DNA of 64,000 bases from Aquiluna borgnonia (GTDB taxonomy: Bacteria > Actinomycetota > Actinomycetes > Actinomycetales > Microbacteriaceae): assembly GCF_013283855.1 (NCBI RefSeq), contig NZ_CP054056.1, positions 124,001 to 188,000 of the forward strand, given 5' to 3'. This document shows, in pieces, positions 49,821 through 60,477 of this stretch. The notes beneath the pieces were generated by a model that worked only from the letters and a program-made list of their open reading frames with translations, did no database searches and was not told where the DNA came from. Numbering within the stretch: the stretch's first letter is position 1; each line of letters begins with the position of its first letter. The position numbers were made by a program, and so were the translations under genes.

Positions 49821-49846
49821 ATTACCAAAGTTCACCTTTTGGTAAT
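49821..49846. promoter_or_regulatory. Perfect 9-bp inverted repeat upstream of livH
   Basis: ATTACCAAA (49821-49829), 8 nt, TTTGGTAAT (49838-49846). Arm length and spacing suit a dimeric repressor. It lies 65-90 nt upstream of the livH start and about 54 nt from the guaB -35. On the reverse strand TAATGT in its downstream flank could serve as livH -10. The repeat is seen; operator function is inference. Confidence 0.5.
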
Positions 49847-49899
49847 ACTCGAATGTAAACGATTGTTATCCCAATTCGAAAGCGCTTGCGGAATTCGCT

Positions 49900-49929
49900 T
49901 TAGACGCCAGATTCCAGCTTGGGTAGGAT
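49900..49929 (+). promoter_or_regulatory. Promoter of guaB
   Basis: TTAGAC (49900-49905), an 18-bp spacer and TAGGAT (49924-49929). The -10 is identical to that of rpoB. It would give a leader of about 32 nt with GAAGGA before the TTG start. AAAGCG (49879-49884) and CGCTTT (49896-49901) form a short inverted repeat overlapping the -35. Confidence 0.55.
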
Positions 49930-49934
49930 GGTGA

Positions 49935-51473
<1,539 letters not shown>

Positions 51474-51482
51474 GAGGCCAGC

Positions 51483-52598
51483 ATGACTGAAATCGAAATC
51501 GGCCGGGGCAAGCGCGCCCGCCAGTCCTACGCGTTTGACGACATCGCGGTGGTTCCAACTCGACGCACCCGCGACCCCGAGGATGTCTCAACCGCCTGGG
51601 CCATTGACGCCTACAAATTTGAGCTGCCAATAGTTGCCGCCCCCATGGACTCCGCTATGAGCCCGGCCACCGCAATCGCGATTGGAAAACTTGGCGGCCT
51701 GGGAGTCTTGGACCTTGAGGGACTATGGACCAGGTATGAGGATCCAACCCAGCAGCTGGAGGAGATTGCCAGCGCCAAGGCCGAGGATGCGACGTCGGTG
51801 TTACAGCGGGTTTACGCTAAGCCGATTCAACCTGAGCTCATCACCGCTCGCCTGGCCGAGATTCGAGCCGCCGGAGTGACGGTTGCCGGAGCGCTTTCCC
51901 CGCAGCGCACCCAGGAGTTTTCCTCGGTGGTGTTAAAGGCGGGCGTCGAATTGTTTGTGATTCGCGGAAACACAGTCTCCGCGGAGCACGTTTCACAGAA
52001 TCAAGAACCGCTGAACCTCAAGGACTTCATCTACAAGTTAGATGTGCCGGTCATGGTTGGTGGGGCGGCCAGCTACAAGGCAGCACTGCACCTGATGCGC
52101 ACCGGTGCAGCCGGCGTCCTGGTTGGCTTTGGCGGCGGCGCGGCATCCTCAACTCGCAAGGTGCTGGGCATTCACGCCCCGATGGCGACAGCGGTTGCTG
52201 ATGTTGCAGCAGCAAGGCGTGACTACATGGATGAGTCCGGCGGGCGCTATGTGCACGTAATCGCCGACGGCGGTCTTGGAACCTCTGGGGATATCGTCAA
52301 GGCAATCGCCTGCGGTGCCGATGCCGTAATGCTGGGCACAGTCCTTGCCAGGGCTGCCGAGGCTCCCGGTCGCGGTTGGCACTGGGGTCAGGAAGCAGTT
52401 AGCCAAAAACTTCCCCGGGGAAACCGGGTTTGGGTTGGCTCTCACGCTCCGCTTGAGAACATTTTGCTCGGGCCAGCGGACAATGCGGAGGGCACCAGCA
52501 ACCTGATCGGTGCGCTCAAGCGATCCATGGCAACCACCGGGTATTCCGACGTCAAGGAATTCCAGCGAGTTGACGTGGTAGTCAACCCCTACGAGTAA
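51483..52598 (+). CDS. GuaB3-family IMP dehydrogenase-related protein
   Basis: 371 aa, without CBS domains. It has the IMPDH/GMP-reductase barrel: YAFDDIAVVPTRRTRDPEDV, the PMDSAMSPATAIAIG segment, MRTGAAGVLVGFGGG, and GGRYVHVIADGGLGTSGDIV. At the catalytic-loop position it reads GGGAASSTRKVLG, so the Cys of IMPDH is missing. This is also so in mycobacterial GuaB3, whose activity is not established. It is translated with guaB (RBS AGGAGGCCAGC). The neighbourhood supports a nucleotide role. Confidence 0.93.
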   Translation: MTEIEIGRGKRARQSYAFDDIAVVPTRRTRDPEDVSTAWAIDAYKFELPIVAAPMDSAMSPATAIAIGKLGGLGVLDLEGLWTRYEDPTQQLEEIASAKAEDATSVLQRVYAKPIQPELITARLAEIRAAGVTVAGALSPQRTQEFSSVVLKAGVELFVIRGNTVSAEHVSQNQEPLNLKDFIYKLDVPVMVGGAASYKAALHLMRTGAAGVLVGFGGGAASSTRKVLGIHAPMATAVADVAAARRDYMDESGGRYVHVIADGGLGTSGDIVKAIACGADAVMLGTVLARAAEAPGRGWHWGQEAVSQKLPRGNRVWVGSHAPLENILLGPADNAEGTSNLIGALKRSMATTGYSDVKEFQRVDVVVNPYE

Positions 52599-53345
52599 AT
52601 GCCAAGACCTAACTTTTGGGCAGTTGCTCGAAGGCCAAAGTGGATAGGTGGCCTCGCGCTGGCGATGTTGGTGGCTATCACCTTCTCGCTGTTGATGCAG
52701 TGGCAACTCAGCCGAACCTTCAACACCGTTGGCGTTTCGATTGAGCAATCTCAGCCGGTCCCCATCGACCAACTGCTGACCCCAAACCAGGTGATTCAGT
52801 CGGCGGTTTTTGACCGCAGGGTCAGCTTCCAGGCAAGACTCGATCCGTCAAACGCTCATGTGGTTTCGGATCGTTTGCAGCTGACAGAGACCGGTGAGAG
52901 TGTTCGGGGTTACTGGCTGATCAGCAACTCAGAGGTCAACGGTGCATGGCTTACCTTGGCCCTGGGTTTCACCAGGGACCTCGCAATTGCTCAGGCGGCG
53001 CTCGCAAAACTGAAACCCGTAGAGTTTGAGGCCGTTGGTTTTGTTGAACCAACTGAGGCGGTGAAAGAGGCCACCCCTGAAGCCTTGGGCTCGGTGGCGC
53101 TTTCTCAACTGATAAATCTTTACTCCGCTGAGCCGATTGACGCATTTCCGGCTTATGTGATCTTGGAGTCGGGCTTGGATACCGGACTTGAACCCATCAC
53201 CATTGGCATTCGTCAGCAACAGGTTGAGATCAACTGGCTAACCGCCTTCTATGCCATTGAGTGGGCATTTTTTGCTCTGGCTGCCTTCTACCTTTGGTGG
53301 CGTTTGGTGATGGACCAGGTGCAGCGCGAGCGCGAAGCCGAGTAA
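52599..53345 (+). CDS. SURF1-family cytochrome oxidase assembly protein
   Basis: 248 aa, starting at an ATG directly after the GuaB3 stop. One N-terminal membrane helix (GGLALAMLVAITFSLLMQWQLSR) and one C-terminal helix (EWAFFALAAFYLWWRLVMD) flank an extracytoplasmic domain of about 180 residues. This is the SURF1 topology, with the family's NWLTAFYAIEW motif before the last helix. SURF1 helps insert heme a into aa3 oxidase. Its position in the gua region is typical of Microbacteriaceae rather than of respiratory clusters. Confidence 0.85.
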   Translation: MPRPNFWAVARRPKWIGGLALAMLVAITFSLLMQWQLSRTFNTVGVSIEQSQPVPIDQLLTPNQVIQSAVFDRRVSFQARLDPSNAHVVSDRLQLTETGESVRGYWLISNSEVNGAWLTLALGFTRDLAIAQAALAKLKPVEFEAVGFVEPTEAVKEATPEALGSVALSQLINLYSAEPIDAFPAYVILESGLDTGLEPITIGIRQQQVEINWLTAFYAIEWAFFALAAFYLWWRLVMDQVQREREAE

Positions 53346-53412
53346 ATGGCGCCCGGGCCTTTGCGGACTGGGGAAAGTTGTTATTCTCATACCTGTAATT
53401 AGGGAGGTCCCC

Positions 53413-53682
53413 ATGTCAACCATTTCCGCAACCGTCGTGATTCAGGACCCAATCGGCCTGCACGCCCGTCCAGCCGGCCAAATTGTCAAATTGGTCAAAG
53501 AATCGGGCCTCACGATTCGCATGGGTAAAGCAGGAGAAGAGTTGGTACTGGCTAACTCCCCGCTGCGCATGATGGCGTTGAAGGCTAAGACCGGCGAGGA
53601 AATGCTGGTGGAAATCGACACCGAAGACGAGGCCCTGGCGCAGTCCCTGATTTCCCAGATTCAAGACTTCCTCAAGGGATAG
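53413..53682 (+). CDS. ptsH: Phosphocarrier protein HPr
   Basis: PTS phosphocarrier; 89 aa. The active histidine is in PIGLHARPAGQIVK (H at about residue 17). The Ser-46-like regulatory serine region reads LVLANSPLRMMALKAK, with the Ser present. The RBS GGAGG is 4-5 nt before ATG. TATTCT (53382-53387) is a possible -10, but the best -35 (TTGCGG) is only 15 bp away. ptsI follows after 2 nt. Confidence 0.96.
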   Translation: MSTISATVVIQDPIGLHARPAGQIVKLVKESGLTIRMGKAGEELVLANSPLRMMALKAKTGEEMLVEIDTEDEALAQSLISQIQDFLKG

Positions 53683-53684
53683 CG

Positions 53685-55304
53685 GTGGAGGTACTTTCTG
53701 GTCTCGGTGTTGGTCTAAATGCAGTTCGCGCCGAAGTCTTTCGCGTAAAGCCTCAGGCTGCACTGCCAGCGGCAGCCAAGCATGCTGGCGACGCAGCGGC
53801 AGAGAAGCTCACGCTGCGAAACGCCATTAGTGCAGTCTCGGCTCACCTCGCCGAGCTATCGGAAAAAGCAGGCGAAACCAGCGCTGAGATTTTTGAGGCA
53901 CTCACCATGCTGCTAGAGGACGAAGACCTTTTTGACACCGCCGCCGCGGAGATTGAAGCTGGCTGGAATGCCGGCACGGCATTCATCGCAGCCGTAGATT
54001 CCCTAGAGGAAATTTTTGCTGGCGATGACGCATTCATGGAGCGCTTGGTTGACCTCAAGGACCTTGCAAAGCGGGTTGCCGCCCACATCGCAGGCGTATC
54101 CCTAGGGCTTGATCTGCCCTCAAGCGGAAGATTTGTAATTGTGGGTGAGGACTTCTCACCGGCAGACACCGCCCAATTCACCGATGCGGTGGTCGGGGTA
54201 ATCACCATCAAGGGTGGACCCACCTCCCACACCGCGATCATTTGTCGCTCCAAGTCGATTCCCGCGGTTGTGTCCTGCGCGCAAGCCGAGGGCCTGCTGG
54301 ACGGTATGGAAGTTTTGGTTGACCCGGTTGGGGACCGAGTTGTGGTTGGCGGCGATGACACCATGATCACGAAGGCAATCAGTTTTGTCGCTAAGAGCCT
54401 TGACCCGATCATTCCGGTCAGGGCCAATATCGGCTCTCTGGAGGATTCCATTCAGGCAGCCACTACCGCAGCCAATGGCGTTGGATTGTTCCGCACCGAA
54501 CTTCTCTACCTTTCGGAGAACACAGTTCCCTCGAGGCAAAAGCAGACCAAGGCCTACACCGAGATTTTGAGCGCGGCCCCCGAAGGTCCAATTGTGGTGC
54601 GAACAATTGATGCCGGAAGCGATAAGCCAGTGCCCTTCCTGCACATGCCTCACGAGGAAAACCCTGCCCTGGGTATTCGCGGCTATCGGCTAATTACCGA
54701 CCACAGAGATTTCCTAGTTGACCAATTGGTATCTCTCGAGGCTGCCCGAGTCGCATCCGGCAGAGAGGTCTGGGTCATGGCACCCATGATCGCAACCGCC
54801 CAGGAGGCCCTCGACTTTGCTGAGCTCGCCAGATCCTCCGGCAGCTACAAGGTCGGAATCATGGTCGAAACCCCCTCAATCGCTATGGCATTGGGTGACC
54901 TCTCGGGCAAGCTCGACTTCATCTCGGTCGGCACTAATGATCTTTCGCAGTACCTATTTGCAGCGGACCGAATGAATGCTGGCCTCGGGGCGCTATTGAA
55001 TCCATGGCAGCCCGCGTTGATTCGCATGCTGGCGAAGATCGCTCAGGACTCTGAGGCAGCTGGAGTCTCATCCGGGGTTTGCGGTGAATCGGCTTCTGAT
55101 CCAGCGTTCGCGGTTGTCCTCGCGGGACTGGGGTTCAAGTCCGTTTCGGCTTCAAGGTCTCAGGTTGGGGCGGTGCGCTCAGCGCTATCGTCGGTGACAT
55201 TGGAGCAGGCTCAGCAGGTTGCCAAGGTGGCACTTTCATCTAACAATGCGGAGAACTGCAAGGCAGCGGTTCTAGATGCACTAGCCAAAATAGCCCAGGA
55301 GTAA
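53685..55304 (+). CDS. ptsI: PTS enzyme I (phosphoenolpyruvate-protein phosphotransferase)
   Basis: 539 aa with a GTG start. It takes the phosphate from PEP and gives it to HPr. The phosphorylated His is in GGPTSHTAIICRSKSIPAVV. The PEP-binding barrel has GVGLFRTELLYL, NPALGIRGYRL and GVCGESASDPA with the catalytic Cys. It is somewhat shorter than the 570-575 aa typical of the family, mainly at the N-terminus. No enzyme II gene is in the window, so the sugar, or a purely regulatory role, is undetermined. Confidence 0.96.
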   Translation: MEVLSGLGVGLNAVRAEVFRVKPQAALPAAAKHAGDAAAEKLTLRNAISAVSAHLAELSEKAGETSAEIFEALTMLLEDEDLFDTAAAEIEAGWNAGTAFIAAVDSLEEIFAGDDAFMERLVDLKDLAKRVAAHIAGVSLGLDLPSSGRFVIVGEDFSPADTAQFTDAVVGVITIKGGPTSHTAIICRSKSIPAVVSCAQAEGLLDGMEVLVDPVGDRVVVGGDDTMITKAISFVAKSLDPIIPVRANIGSLEDSIQAATTAANGVGLFRTELLYLSENTVPSRQKQTKAYTEILSAAPEGPIVVRTIDAGSDKPVPFLHMPHEENPALGIRGYRLITDHRDFLVDQLVSLEAARVASGREVWVMAPMIATAQEALDFAELARSSGSYKVGIMVETPSIAMALGDLSGKLDFISVGTNDLSQYLFAADRMNAGLGALLNPWQPALIRMLAKIAQDSEAAGVSSGVCGESASDPAFAVVLAGLGFKSVSASRSQVGAVRSALSSVTLEQAQQVAKVALSSNNAENCKAAVLDALAKIAQE

Positions 55305-55307
55305 AAC

Positions 55308-55745
55308 TTGACCGGTCCCGCAAAAAGCCAAATAACCGCTGCCAGCAAGGCTGTGAAACTGTTCTCAGTTTCCAGCTACATAACCGGTATCTTCCTGCTG
55401 CTTTTGATGATTACCTGGGGCATTCGGAGACTGCCGTTTTTGGGGTATGAGCTCTGGGCAATGGGGCCGGGCGGCTTCATCACTTTCGAGCAGTATGGCC
55501 TCGAGGGTGAGGGTCTGCCGGAGGTTGGTTTTAGCCTGACTACGGCGATTTTGGTTGTGCACGGCTGGCTTTACGTGCTCTACCTGTTTGCGGATTTTCG
55601 GGTTTGGACTCTGATGCGCTGGTCGTTCTTCAGATTCCTGTTCATCGCCCTCGGTGGAGTGGTTCCGCTACTGAGTTTCTACACCGAGGCCCGCTACGCC
55701 AAGATGGCGAAAGCCGAAATCGCGCAAGCTCAGGAGAGGGCATGA
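55308..55745 (+). CDS. DUF3817 membrane protein
   Basis: 145 aa from a TTG start 3 nt after ptsI. There are three membrane helices: [39 protein letters not shown] and [20 protein letters not shown]. The YEARYAK-like end is typical of DUF3817, a family of unknown function usually located next to guaA in actinobacteria. The last codons overlap the guaA ATG (ATGA). Confidence 0.87.
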   Translation: MTGPAKSQITAASKAVKLFSVSSYITGIFLLLLMITWGIRRLPFLGYELWAMGPGGFITFEQYGLEGEGLPEVGFSLTTAILVVHGWLYVLYLFADFRVWTLMRWSFFRFLFIALGGVVPLLSFYTEARYAKMAKAEIAQAQERA

Positions 55746-57295
55746 AGCCGGTACTGGTTGTTGACTTTGGGGCGCAATACGCCCAGCTGATTGCTAGGCG
55801 TGTTCGCGAGGCAAACGTCTACTCCGAGATTGTTCACCACAACATCACGGCAGCTGAGGTTCAGGCTAAAAACCCGGCCGCAATCATCCTCTCGGGTGGT
55901 CCGTCCAGCGTTTACGAAACCGGATCGCCGCAGCTTGATCCGGAGCTGCTGGAGCTGGGAATTCCAGTGCTGGGTATTTGCTACGGTTTTCAGGTTTTGG
56001 CTCAGACCCTGGGTGGAAGGGTTGACCGCACCGGGAAGCGTGAGTACGGGGCCACCGAACTCAAGCTGAATGACTCAGGTGTGCTGCTTGCCGACCAGCC
56101 TTCGCTGCAGGTCTGCTGGATGAGCCACGGTGATCAGGTGATGGAAGCCCCCGAGGGGTTCAAAGTTTTGGCCTCCACGGATACCACGCCGGTAGCGGCT
56201 TTTGAATCGCAGGAAAAGCGAATCTACGGAGTGCAGTGGCACCCCGAGGTAAAGCACTCCCAGCAGGGCCAGCGGGTATTGGAGAACTTCCTTTACCGCG
56301 GAGCCGGCATTGAACCAACCTGGAATTCTGGCAACGTGATTGCCGAGCAGGTGGAGAAGATTCGGGCTCAGGTTGGCGATGCTCGAGTGATTTGCGGGCT
56401 GTCCGGAGGAGTTGACTCTGCGGTGGCTGCCGCACTGGTTCACCGTGCCGTGGGTGATCAACTCACTGCGGTGTTTGTGGATCACGGGCTGTTGCGCCAG
56501 GGTGAGCGCGAGCAGGTAGAGCGCGACTATGTGGCGGCAACCGGCATCCGGCTGACTACGGTGGACGCCGAGGAAAAATTCCTGACCGCACTGGCAGGAG
56601 TATCGGACCCGGAGACCAAGCGAAAGATTATCGGTCGTGAGTTCATCAGGACCTTCGAGCAGGCCGAGCGTGAGTTGGTGGCTGAGGCTCAGGCTGACAA
56701 CCGACCAATCAAATTCTTGGTTCAGGGCACCCTTTACCCGGATGTTGTGGAGTCTGGCGGTGGTGTGACAGCCGGCATCAAATCTCACCACAACGTTGGC
56801 GGACTACCTGAGGACCTGCAGTTCGAGCTAGTCGAACCACTGCGGACACTGTTCAAGGACGAGGTTAGGGCCATTGGGGCGGAGCTTGGCCTGCCTCACG
56901 AAATCGTTCAGCGTCAGCCTTTTCCAGGTCCGGGTCTCGGGATTCGCATCGTCGGCGAGGTAACTAAAGAGCGCCTGGAGCTGCTGCGAGCGGCAGATGC
57001 AATCGTGAGGGAAGAGCTCAGCGCAGCCGGACAGGATGCCGAAATTTGGCAGTGCCCAGTGGTGCTGCTGGCAGATGTTCGATCGGTTGGAGTTCAAGGA
57101 GATGGCCGCAGTTACGGCCACCCTATTGTGCTCAGGCCGGTTTCTTCCGAGGACGCGATGACCGCTGACTGGTCAAGGCTTCCCTACGATCTGCTGGCTC
57201 GCATTTCTAACCGAATCACCAACGAGGTTTCAGATGTCAACCGAGTGGTCTTGGACATCACCTCCAAGCCACCGGGAACCATCGAGTGGGAGTAG
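55742..57295 (+). CDS. guaA: GMP synthase (glutamine-hydrolysing)
   Basis: Converts XMP to GMP; 517 aa from the ATG at 55742, overlapping DUF3817. The longer frame from 55604 is read-through. The amidotransferase half has [17 protein letters not shown] (nucleophile Cys) and GVQWHPEV (His). The ATP pyrophosphatase P-loop is [16 protein letters not shown], and the C-terminal dimerisation domain has [16 protein letters not shown] and [12 protein letters not shown]. With guaB upstream it completes the IMP to GMP path in one cluster. Confidence 0.98.
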   Translation: MKPVLVVDFGAQYAQLIARRVREANVYSEIVHHNITAAEVQAKNPAAIILSGGPSSVYETGSPQLDPELLELGIPVLGICYGFQVLAQTLGGRVDRTGKREYGATELKLNDSGVLLADQPSLQVCWMSHGDQVMEAPEGFKVLASTDTTPVAAFESQEKRIYGVQWHPEVKHSQQGQRVLENFLYRGAGIEPTWNSGNVIAEQVEKIRAQVGDARVICGLSGGVDSAVAAALVHRAVGDQLTAVFVDHGLLRQGEREQVERDYVAATGIRLTTVDAEEKFLTALAGVSDPETKRKIIGREFIRTFEQAERELVAEAQADNRPIKFLVQGTLYPDVVESGGGVTAGIKSHHNVGGLPEDLQFELVEPLRTLFKDEVRAIGAELGLPHEIVQRQPFPGPGLGIRIVGEVTKERLELLRAADAIVREELSAAGQDAEIWQCPVVLLADVRSVGVQGDGRSYGHPIVLRPVSSEDAMTADWSRLPYDLLARISNRITNEVSDVNRVVLDITSKPPGTIEWE

Positions 57296-58125
57296 CAGTT
57301 TTTGGGCACCGCGGTGCCTGCGGATATCTTCCGGAAAACACCATGCCCTCATTTGAGCTTGCGTTTGAACTAGGTTCGGACGCTATCGAATTCGATGTCG
57401 TTATGACCCGTGACGGTTACCCGGTGATCCTGCACGATGCAGATTTGACCAAAACCACAAATGTTCTTGAGCATCCGGATCTCCCGACTCAGGTTGCCGA
57501 GATCACCCTGGCGGACCTTGGCAACTTGAGGGTTGTCGAGCGATACCCACAGTCTCGGACCCAGTCCCACCTTCACAGCGGAAAGTACCAAATCCCCACT
57601 CTGCAGGAGGTGGTGAACAATCCAGCCTTCGACGGCAAGCACCTGATTATTGAGCTGAAATACGGGGCCGATTTCCTAGCTCGGGGTTTGGATCTAATTG
57701 CCGCAGTTCAAAAAGTGCTCACTGAATCCAACTGGCAACAGCGAGGCTTGAAGCTAACCATCGAGTGTTTTGAATTTGGCATCCTGAGAAAAGCCAAGGC
57801 TGTAATTGGAGCGGGCATCGACTACGTCTTTCTCTCCGCCCCGGACATGCTGCCAGAGGGCAGGACCCAGCTCGATGATGACCTGCTCGAGGAAATTGCG
57901 CAGGAGTTTGACGGCGTCTCGGTTGCCCTAGAAATGGTTTCTCAAAATGAACTGGTGCGCAGGGCAAAAGATTTGGGATTGACCCTCTACTGCTACACCG
58001 CTCGGGTGGAAACTGCCCAGGGCGAAGTTGCAACCTGGTTTGAAAAGCTTGCTCGCAGCGGAGTGGACGGCATCTTTGCCGACCAGCCCGATGTGCTTCG
58101 CAAAACTGTCGCGACGCTGGCCTAA
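57286..58125 (+). CDS. Glycerophosphodiester phosphodiesterase
   Basis: 279 aa, starting at a GTG inside the guaA stop region (10-nt overlap). TIM-barrel GDPD motifs: [22 protein letters not shown] (HR and EN metal ligands), then [19 protein letters not shown] (E-x-D and the catalytic His), and HLIIELKYG. The C-terminal [13 protein letters not shown] is the barrel end. It hydrolyses glycerophosphodiesters from lipid turnover to glycerol-3-P. No signal peptide is present, so it is cytosolic. Confidence 0.93.
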   Translation: MGVAVFGHRGACGYLPENTMPSFELAFELGSDAIEFDVVMTRDGYPVILHDADLTKTTNVLEHPDLPTQVAEITLADLGNLRVVERYPQSRTQSHLHSGKYQIPTLQEVVNNPAFDGKHLIIELKYGADFLARGLDLIAAVQKVLTESNWQQRGLKLTIECFEFGILRKAKAVIGAGIDYVFLSAPDMLPEGRTQLDDDLLEEIAQEFDGVSVALEMVSQNELVRRAKDLGLTLYCYTARVETAQGEVATWFEKLARSGVDGIFADQPDVLRKTVATLA

Positions 58126-58138
58126 GCTACCTCAGATG
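58123..58138 (+). promoter_or_regulatory. -10 box and leaderless start of pcrA
   Basis: TAAGCT (58123-58128), overlapping the stop of the preceding gene, ends 7 nt before the ATG at 58136. There is no Shine-Dalgarno. Confidence 0.48.
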
Positions 58139-60403
58139 CAGCTCGACCTTTTCCAGGACAACAATCCAGACGCACTGGTGGCCAACCTCAACCCCCAGCA
58201 GCGTCAGGCTGTCGAATACCGAGGAAAAGCGCTGCTAATAGTCGCCGGTGCGGGTTCTGGCAAAACCAGAGTCCTGACTCACCGAATCGCACATTTTCTG
58301 GCGGCCAAAGAGCTCTGGCCCTCGCAGATTCTCGCCATCACCTTCACCAACAAGGCCGCCAGTGAGATGCGCGACCGCGTTGAATCTCTGATTGGCGCAT
58401 CAAGCGAAGGCATGTGGATCAAAACCTTTCACTCCGCCTGCTTGCAAATTCTTCGCCGCGAGGCGGACCGGTTGGGTTACGACTCAAACTTCACCGTCTA
58501 CGACACCTCTGATTCCAGAGCGCTTCTGAAGCGATTGCTGCGCGAGGCCGGTGCCGAAGATGCCGACATCAAGCCGCAGCAGGCTGCCGCAATCATCTCG
58601 AATGCCAAAAATGAACTAAAAGATGCAGAGGACTTTGCCCGAAATGCGGACCGCTCCAACCCCAAAGAGCGCATTGTCGCGGAGGTATTTCAAGGTTATG
58701 AGCGCGAACTGAAGCGCAATAACGCCTTTGACTTTGACGACCTGATTTCCGAGACCGTTCACCTGCTGCGCGCTCACCCTGAGGTTCGTGGTCGATATCA
58801 AAAGCGCTTTCGGCACATTTTGGTCGACGAGTATCAAGACACCAACCACGCTCAATACGCCCTGATTCGCGAATTGACCCGACCGATGCCTGACGAATAC
58901 GCCATCTTCGATGACCGCACCGGTGAGCAGATACCCCCAGCCGAGCTGACCGTGGTGGGTGATTCTGACCAGTCGATTTATGCTTTCCGCGGCGCTGACA
59001 TTCGCAACATCACCGAGTTTGAACGAGATTTCCCAGGGGCTCAAACCATCCTGCTGGAGCAGAACTATCGCTCGACCCAGAACATTCTTTCCGGGGCCAA
59101 CGCGGTGATTTCGCAAAACCCCTATCGCAAGGCAAAGAACCTCTGGACCGATGCTGGAAGCGGAGAGCTCATCTCGGTCTTCACCGGTTATGACGAGCGC
59201 AATGAAGCGGCTTATGTGGTTGATCAAATCAAGCAGCTTCACACCCAGGGCACCAATTACCGGGATATGGCAGTGCTCTATCGCACCAACGCACTCACCC
59301 CATCATTGGAAGCCGAACTAAAAACCCAGCGCATCCCATACGCCGTGATCGGTGGCCTCAAGTTCTTTGAGCGCAAGGAAATCAAAGATGCGCTCGCTTA
59401 CCTCTCGATCATTTCCAATGCCCGAAATGATGAGGCCGCCAGACGTGTGCTAAACATTCCTGCCCGCGGCGTTGGGGAAAAGACTGAGCTGAAAATTGCC
59501 CAGTTTGCCAGGGAGAATGACCTGCCGTTTCGAATGGCACTGGCTCGAGTCGGAGAGCTTGGGTTGGGACCAAAGCTGACCGCAACCATTGAAGAGTTTG
59601 CCCAGATGCTCAGTGAACTTGAGGCGCTGAGCGCAGCCGAGGGTCCGGCCGAAGTTCTGAAGTTACTGCTGACGCGCAGCGGCTACCGGGCTTCCCTGGA
59701 AGGCTCCAGAGATCCGCAGGACGAGGCTCGAATTGAGAACCTCGATGCGCTTCTGGGTCAGCTTTACCAGTGGCAGGCGGTCAACCCGGAGGGCACGCTC
59801 TCAGACTACTTAGCAGAGGTAACCCTGGCGGCTGCAGCTGATGAGATTGAGGATGAATCCGGCACGATTTCGCTCATGACCCTGCACACCGCCAAGGGGT
59901 TGGAGTATCACACCGTTTTCCTAATTGGTCTTGAGCAGGGAACCCTTCCGCACATCAGGTCCTTTGATGAACCGGGCGGACTGCAGGAGGAGCGCAGGCT
60001 GATGTATGTGGGCATGACCCGCGCCAAGCAGAAGCTCTACATAACCAACGCTCTTCAGCGCACGCTGTTTGGAAACACCTCGTCGTTTGTTCCATCGAGT
60101 TTCCTAAACGATATTCCGCAGGAGCTCTGCGAGCAGGTGGGCCAGGAGCGACGAGCGCTTAGGGAATCCAACTATCAAGCCCCGAGGACCAGCTGGCAGG
60201 GTGCGCTCAACACGGTTGCAGCGGTTAGGGACAACAAGGATCTAACCCTCGAGGTCGGCGATCGAGTGCAGCACGACACTTTTGGTACTGGAAAGGTAAT
60301 TGCCGTCTCCGGTACTCCGCCCAAGCAAACTGCTGAAGTGCGCTTCGAATCTGGTCCCACCAAGCGACTGTTGGTAAAAATGGCACCAATTGTCAAGCTC
60401 TAG
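58136..60403 (+). CDS. pcrA: UvrD/PcrA-type superfamily 1 DNA helicase
   Basis: 3'-5' helicase for repair and removal of replication blocks; 755 aa. The frame is open from 58028, but the ATG at 58136 gives MQLDLFQDNNPDALVANLNP, the normal start. Motifs are Ia-VI in order: LNPQQRQAVEY (Q motif), VAGAGSGKTRVLTHRI (Walker A), FHSACLQILRR, VDEYQDTNHAQY (Walker B), GDSDQSIYAFRGADI, LEQNYRSTQNIL, LMTLHTAKGLEY and YVGMTRAKQKLY. The C-terminus has the Tudor-like DRVQHDTFGTGKVIAV found in PcrA. Confidence 0.96.
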   Translation: MQLDLFQDNNPDALVANLNPQQRQAVEYRGKALLIVAGAGSGKTRVLTHRIAHFLAAKELWPSQILAITFTNKAASEMRDRVESLIGASSEGMWIKTFHSACLQILRREADRLGYDSNFTVYDTSDSRALLKRLLREAGAEDADIKPQQAAAIISNAKNELKDAEDFARNADRSNPKERIVAEVFQGYERELKRNNAFDFDDLISETVHLLRAHPEVRGRYQKRFRHILVDEYQDTNHAQYALIRELTRPMPDEYAIFDDRTGEQIPPAELTVVGDSDQSIYAFRGADIRNITEFERDFPGAQTILLEQNYRSTQNILSGANAVISQNPYRKAKNLWTDAGSGELISVFTGYDERNEAAYVVDQIKQLHTQGTNYRDMAVLYRTNALTPSLEAELKTQRIPYAVIGGLKFFERKEIKDALAYLSIISNARNDEAARRVLNIPARGVGEKTELKIAQFARENDLPFRMALARVGELGLGPKLTATIEEFAQMLSELEALSAAEGPAEVLKLLLTRSGYRASLEGSRDPQDEARIENLDALLGQLYQWQAVNPEGTLSDYLAEVTLAAAADEIEDESGTISLMTLHTAKGLEYHTVFLIGLEQGTLPHIRSFDEPGGLQEERRLMYVGMTRAKQKLYITNALQRTLFGNTSSFVPSSFLNDIPQELCEQVGQERRALRESNYQAPRTSWQGALNTVAAVRDNKDLTLEVGDRVQHDTFGTGKVIAVSGTPPKQTAEVRFESGPTKRLLVKMAPIVKL

Positions 60404-60428
60404 GCAAGGTTTAGCCCTTTCAAATCAC

Positions 60429-60434
60429 TAGACT
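60429..60434 (+). promoter_or_regulatory. Probable -10 box of sucCD
   Basis: TAGACT lies 43 nt before the sucC GTG. The hexamer and its TAGACTTT context are the same as before purN. No good -35 at 17-18 bp. Confidence 0.4.
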
Positions 60435-60477
60435 TTAGGGGTTGTCCGCCTCAATCTAGAAACGGAAAAAACTCCCC

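Noticed and set aside
52149-52772. 207-codon reverse open frame across guaB3 and SURF1
   Set aside because: Low-information shadow frame over two well-supported forward genes.
56075-56791. 238-codon reverse open frame inside guaA
   Set aside because: Antisense shadow of a conserved enzyme with no recognisable domain.
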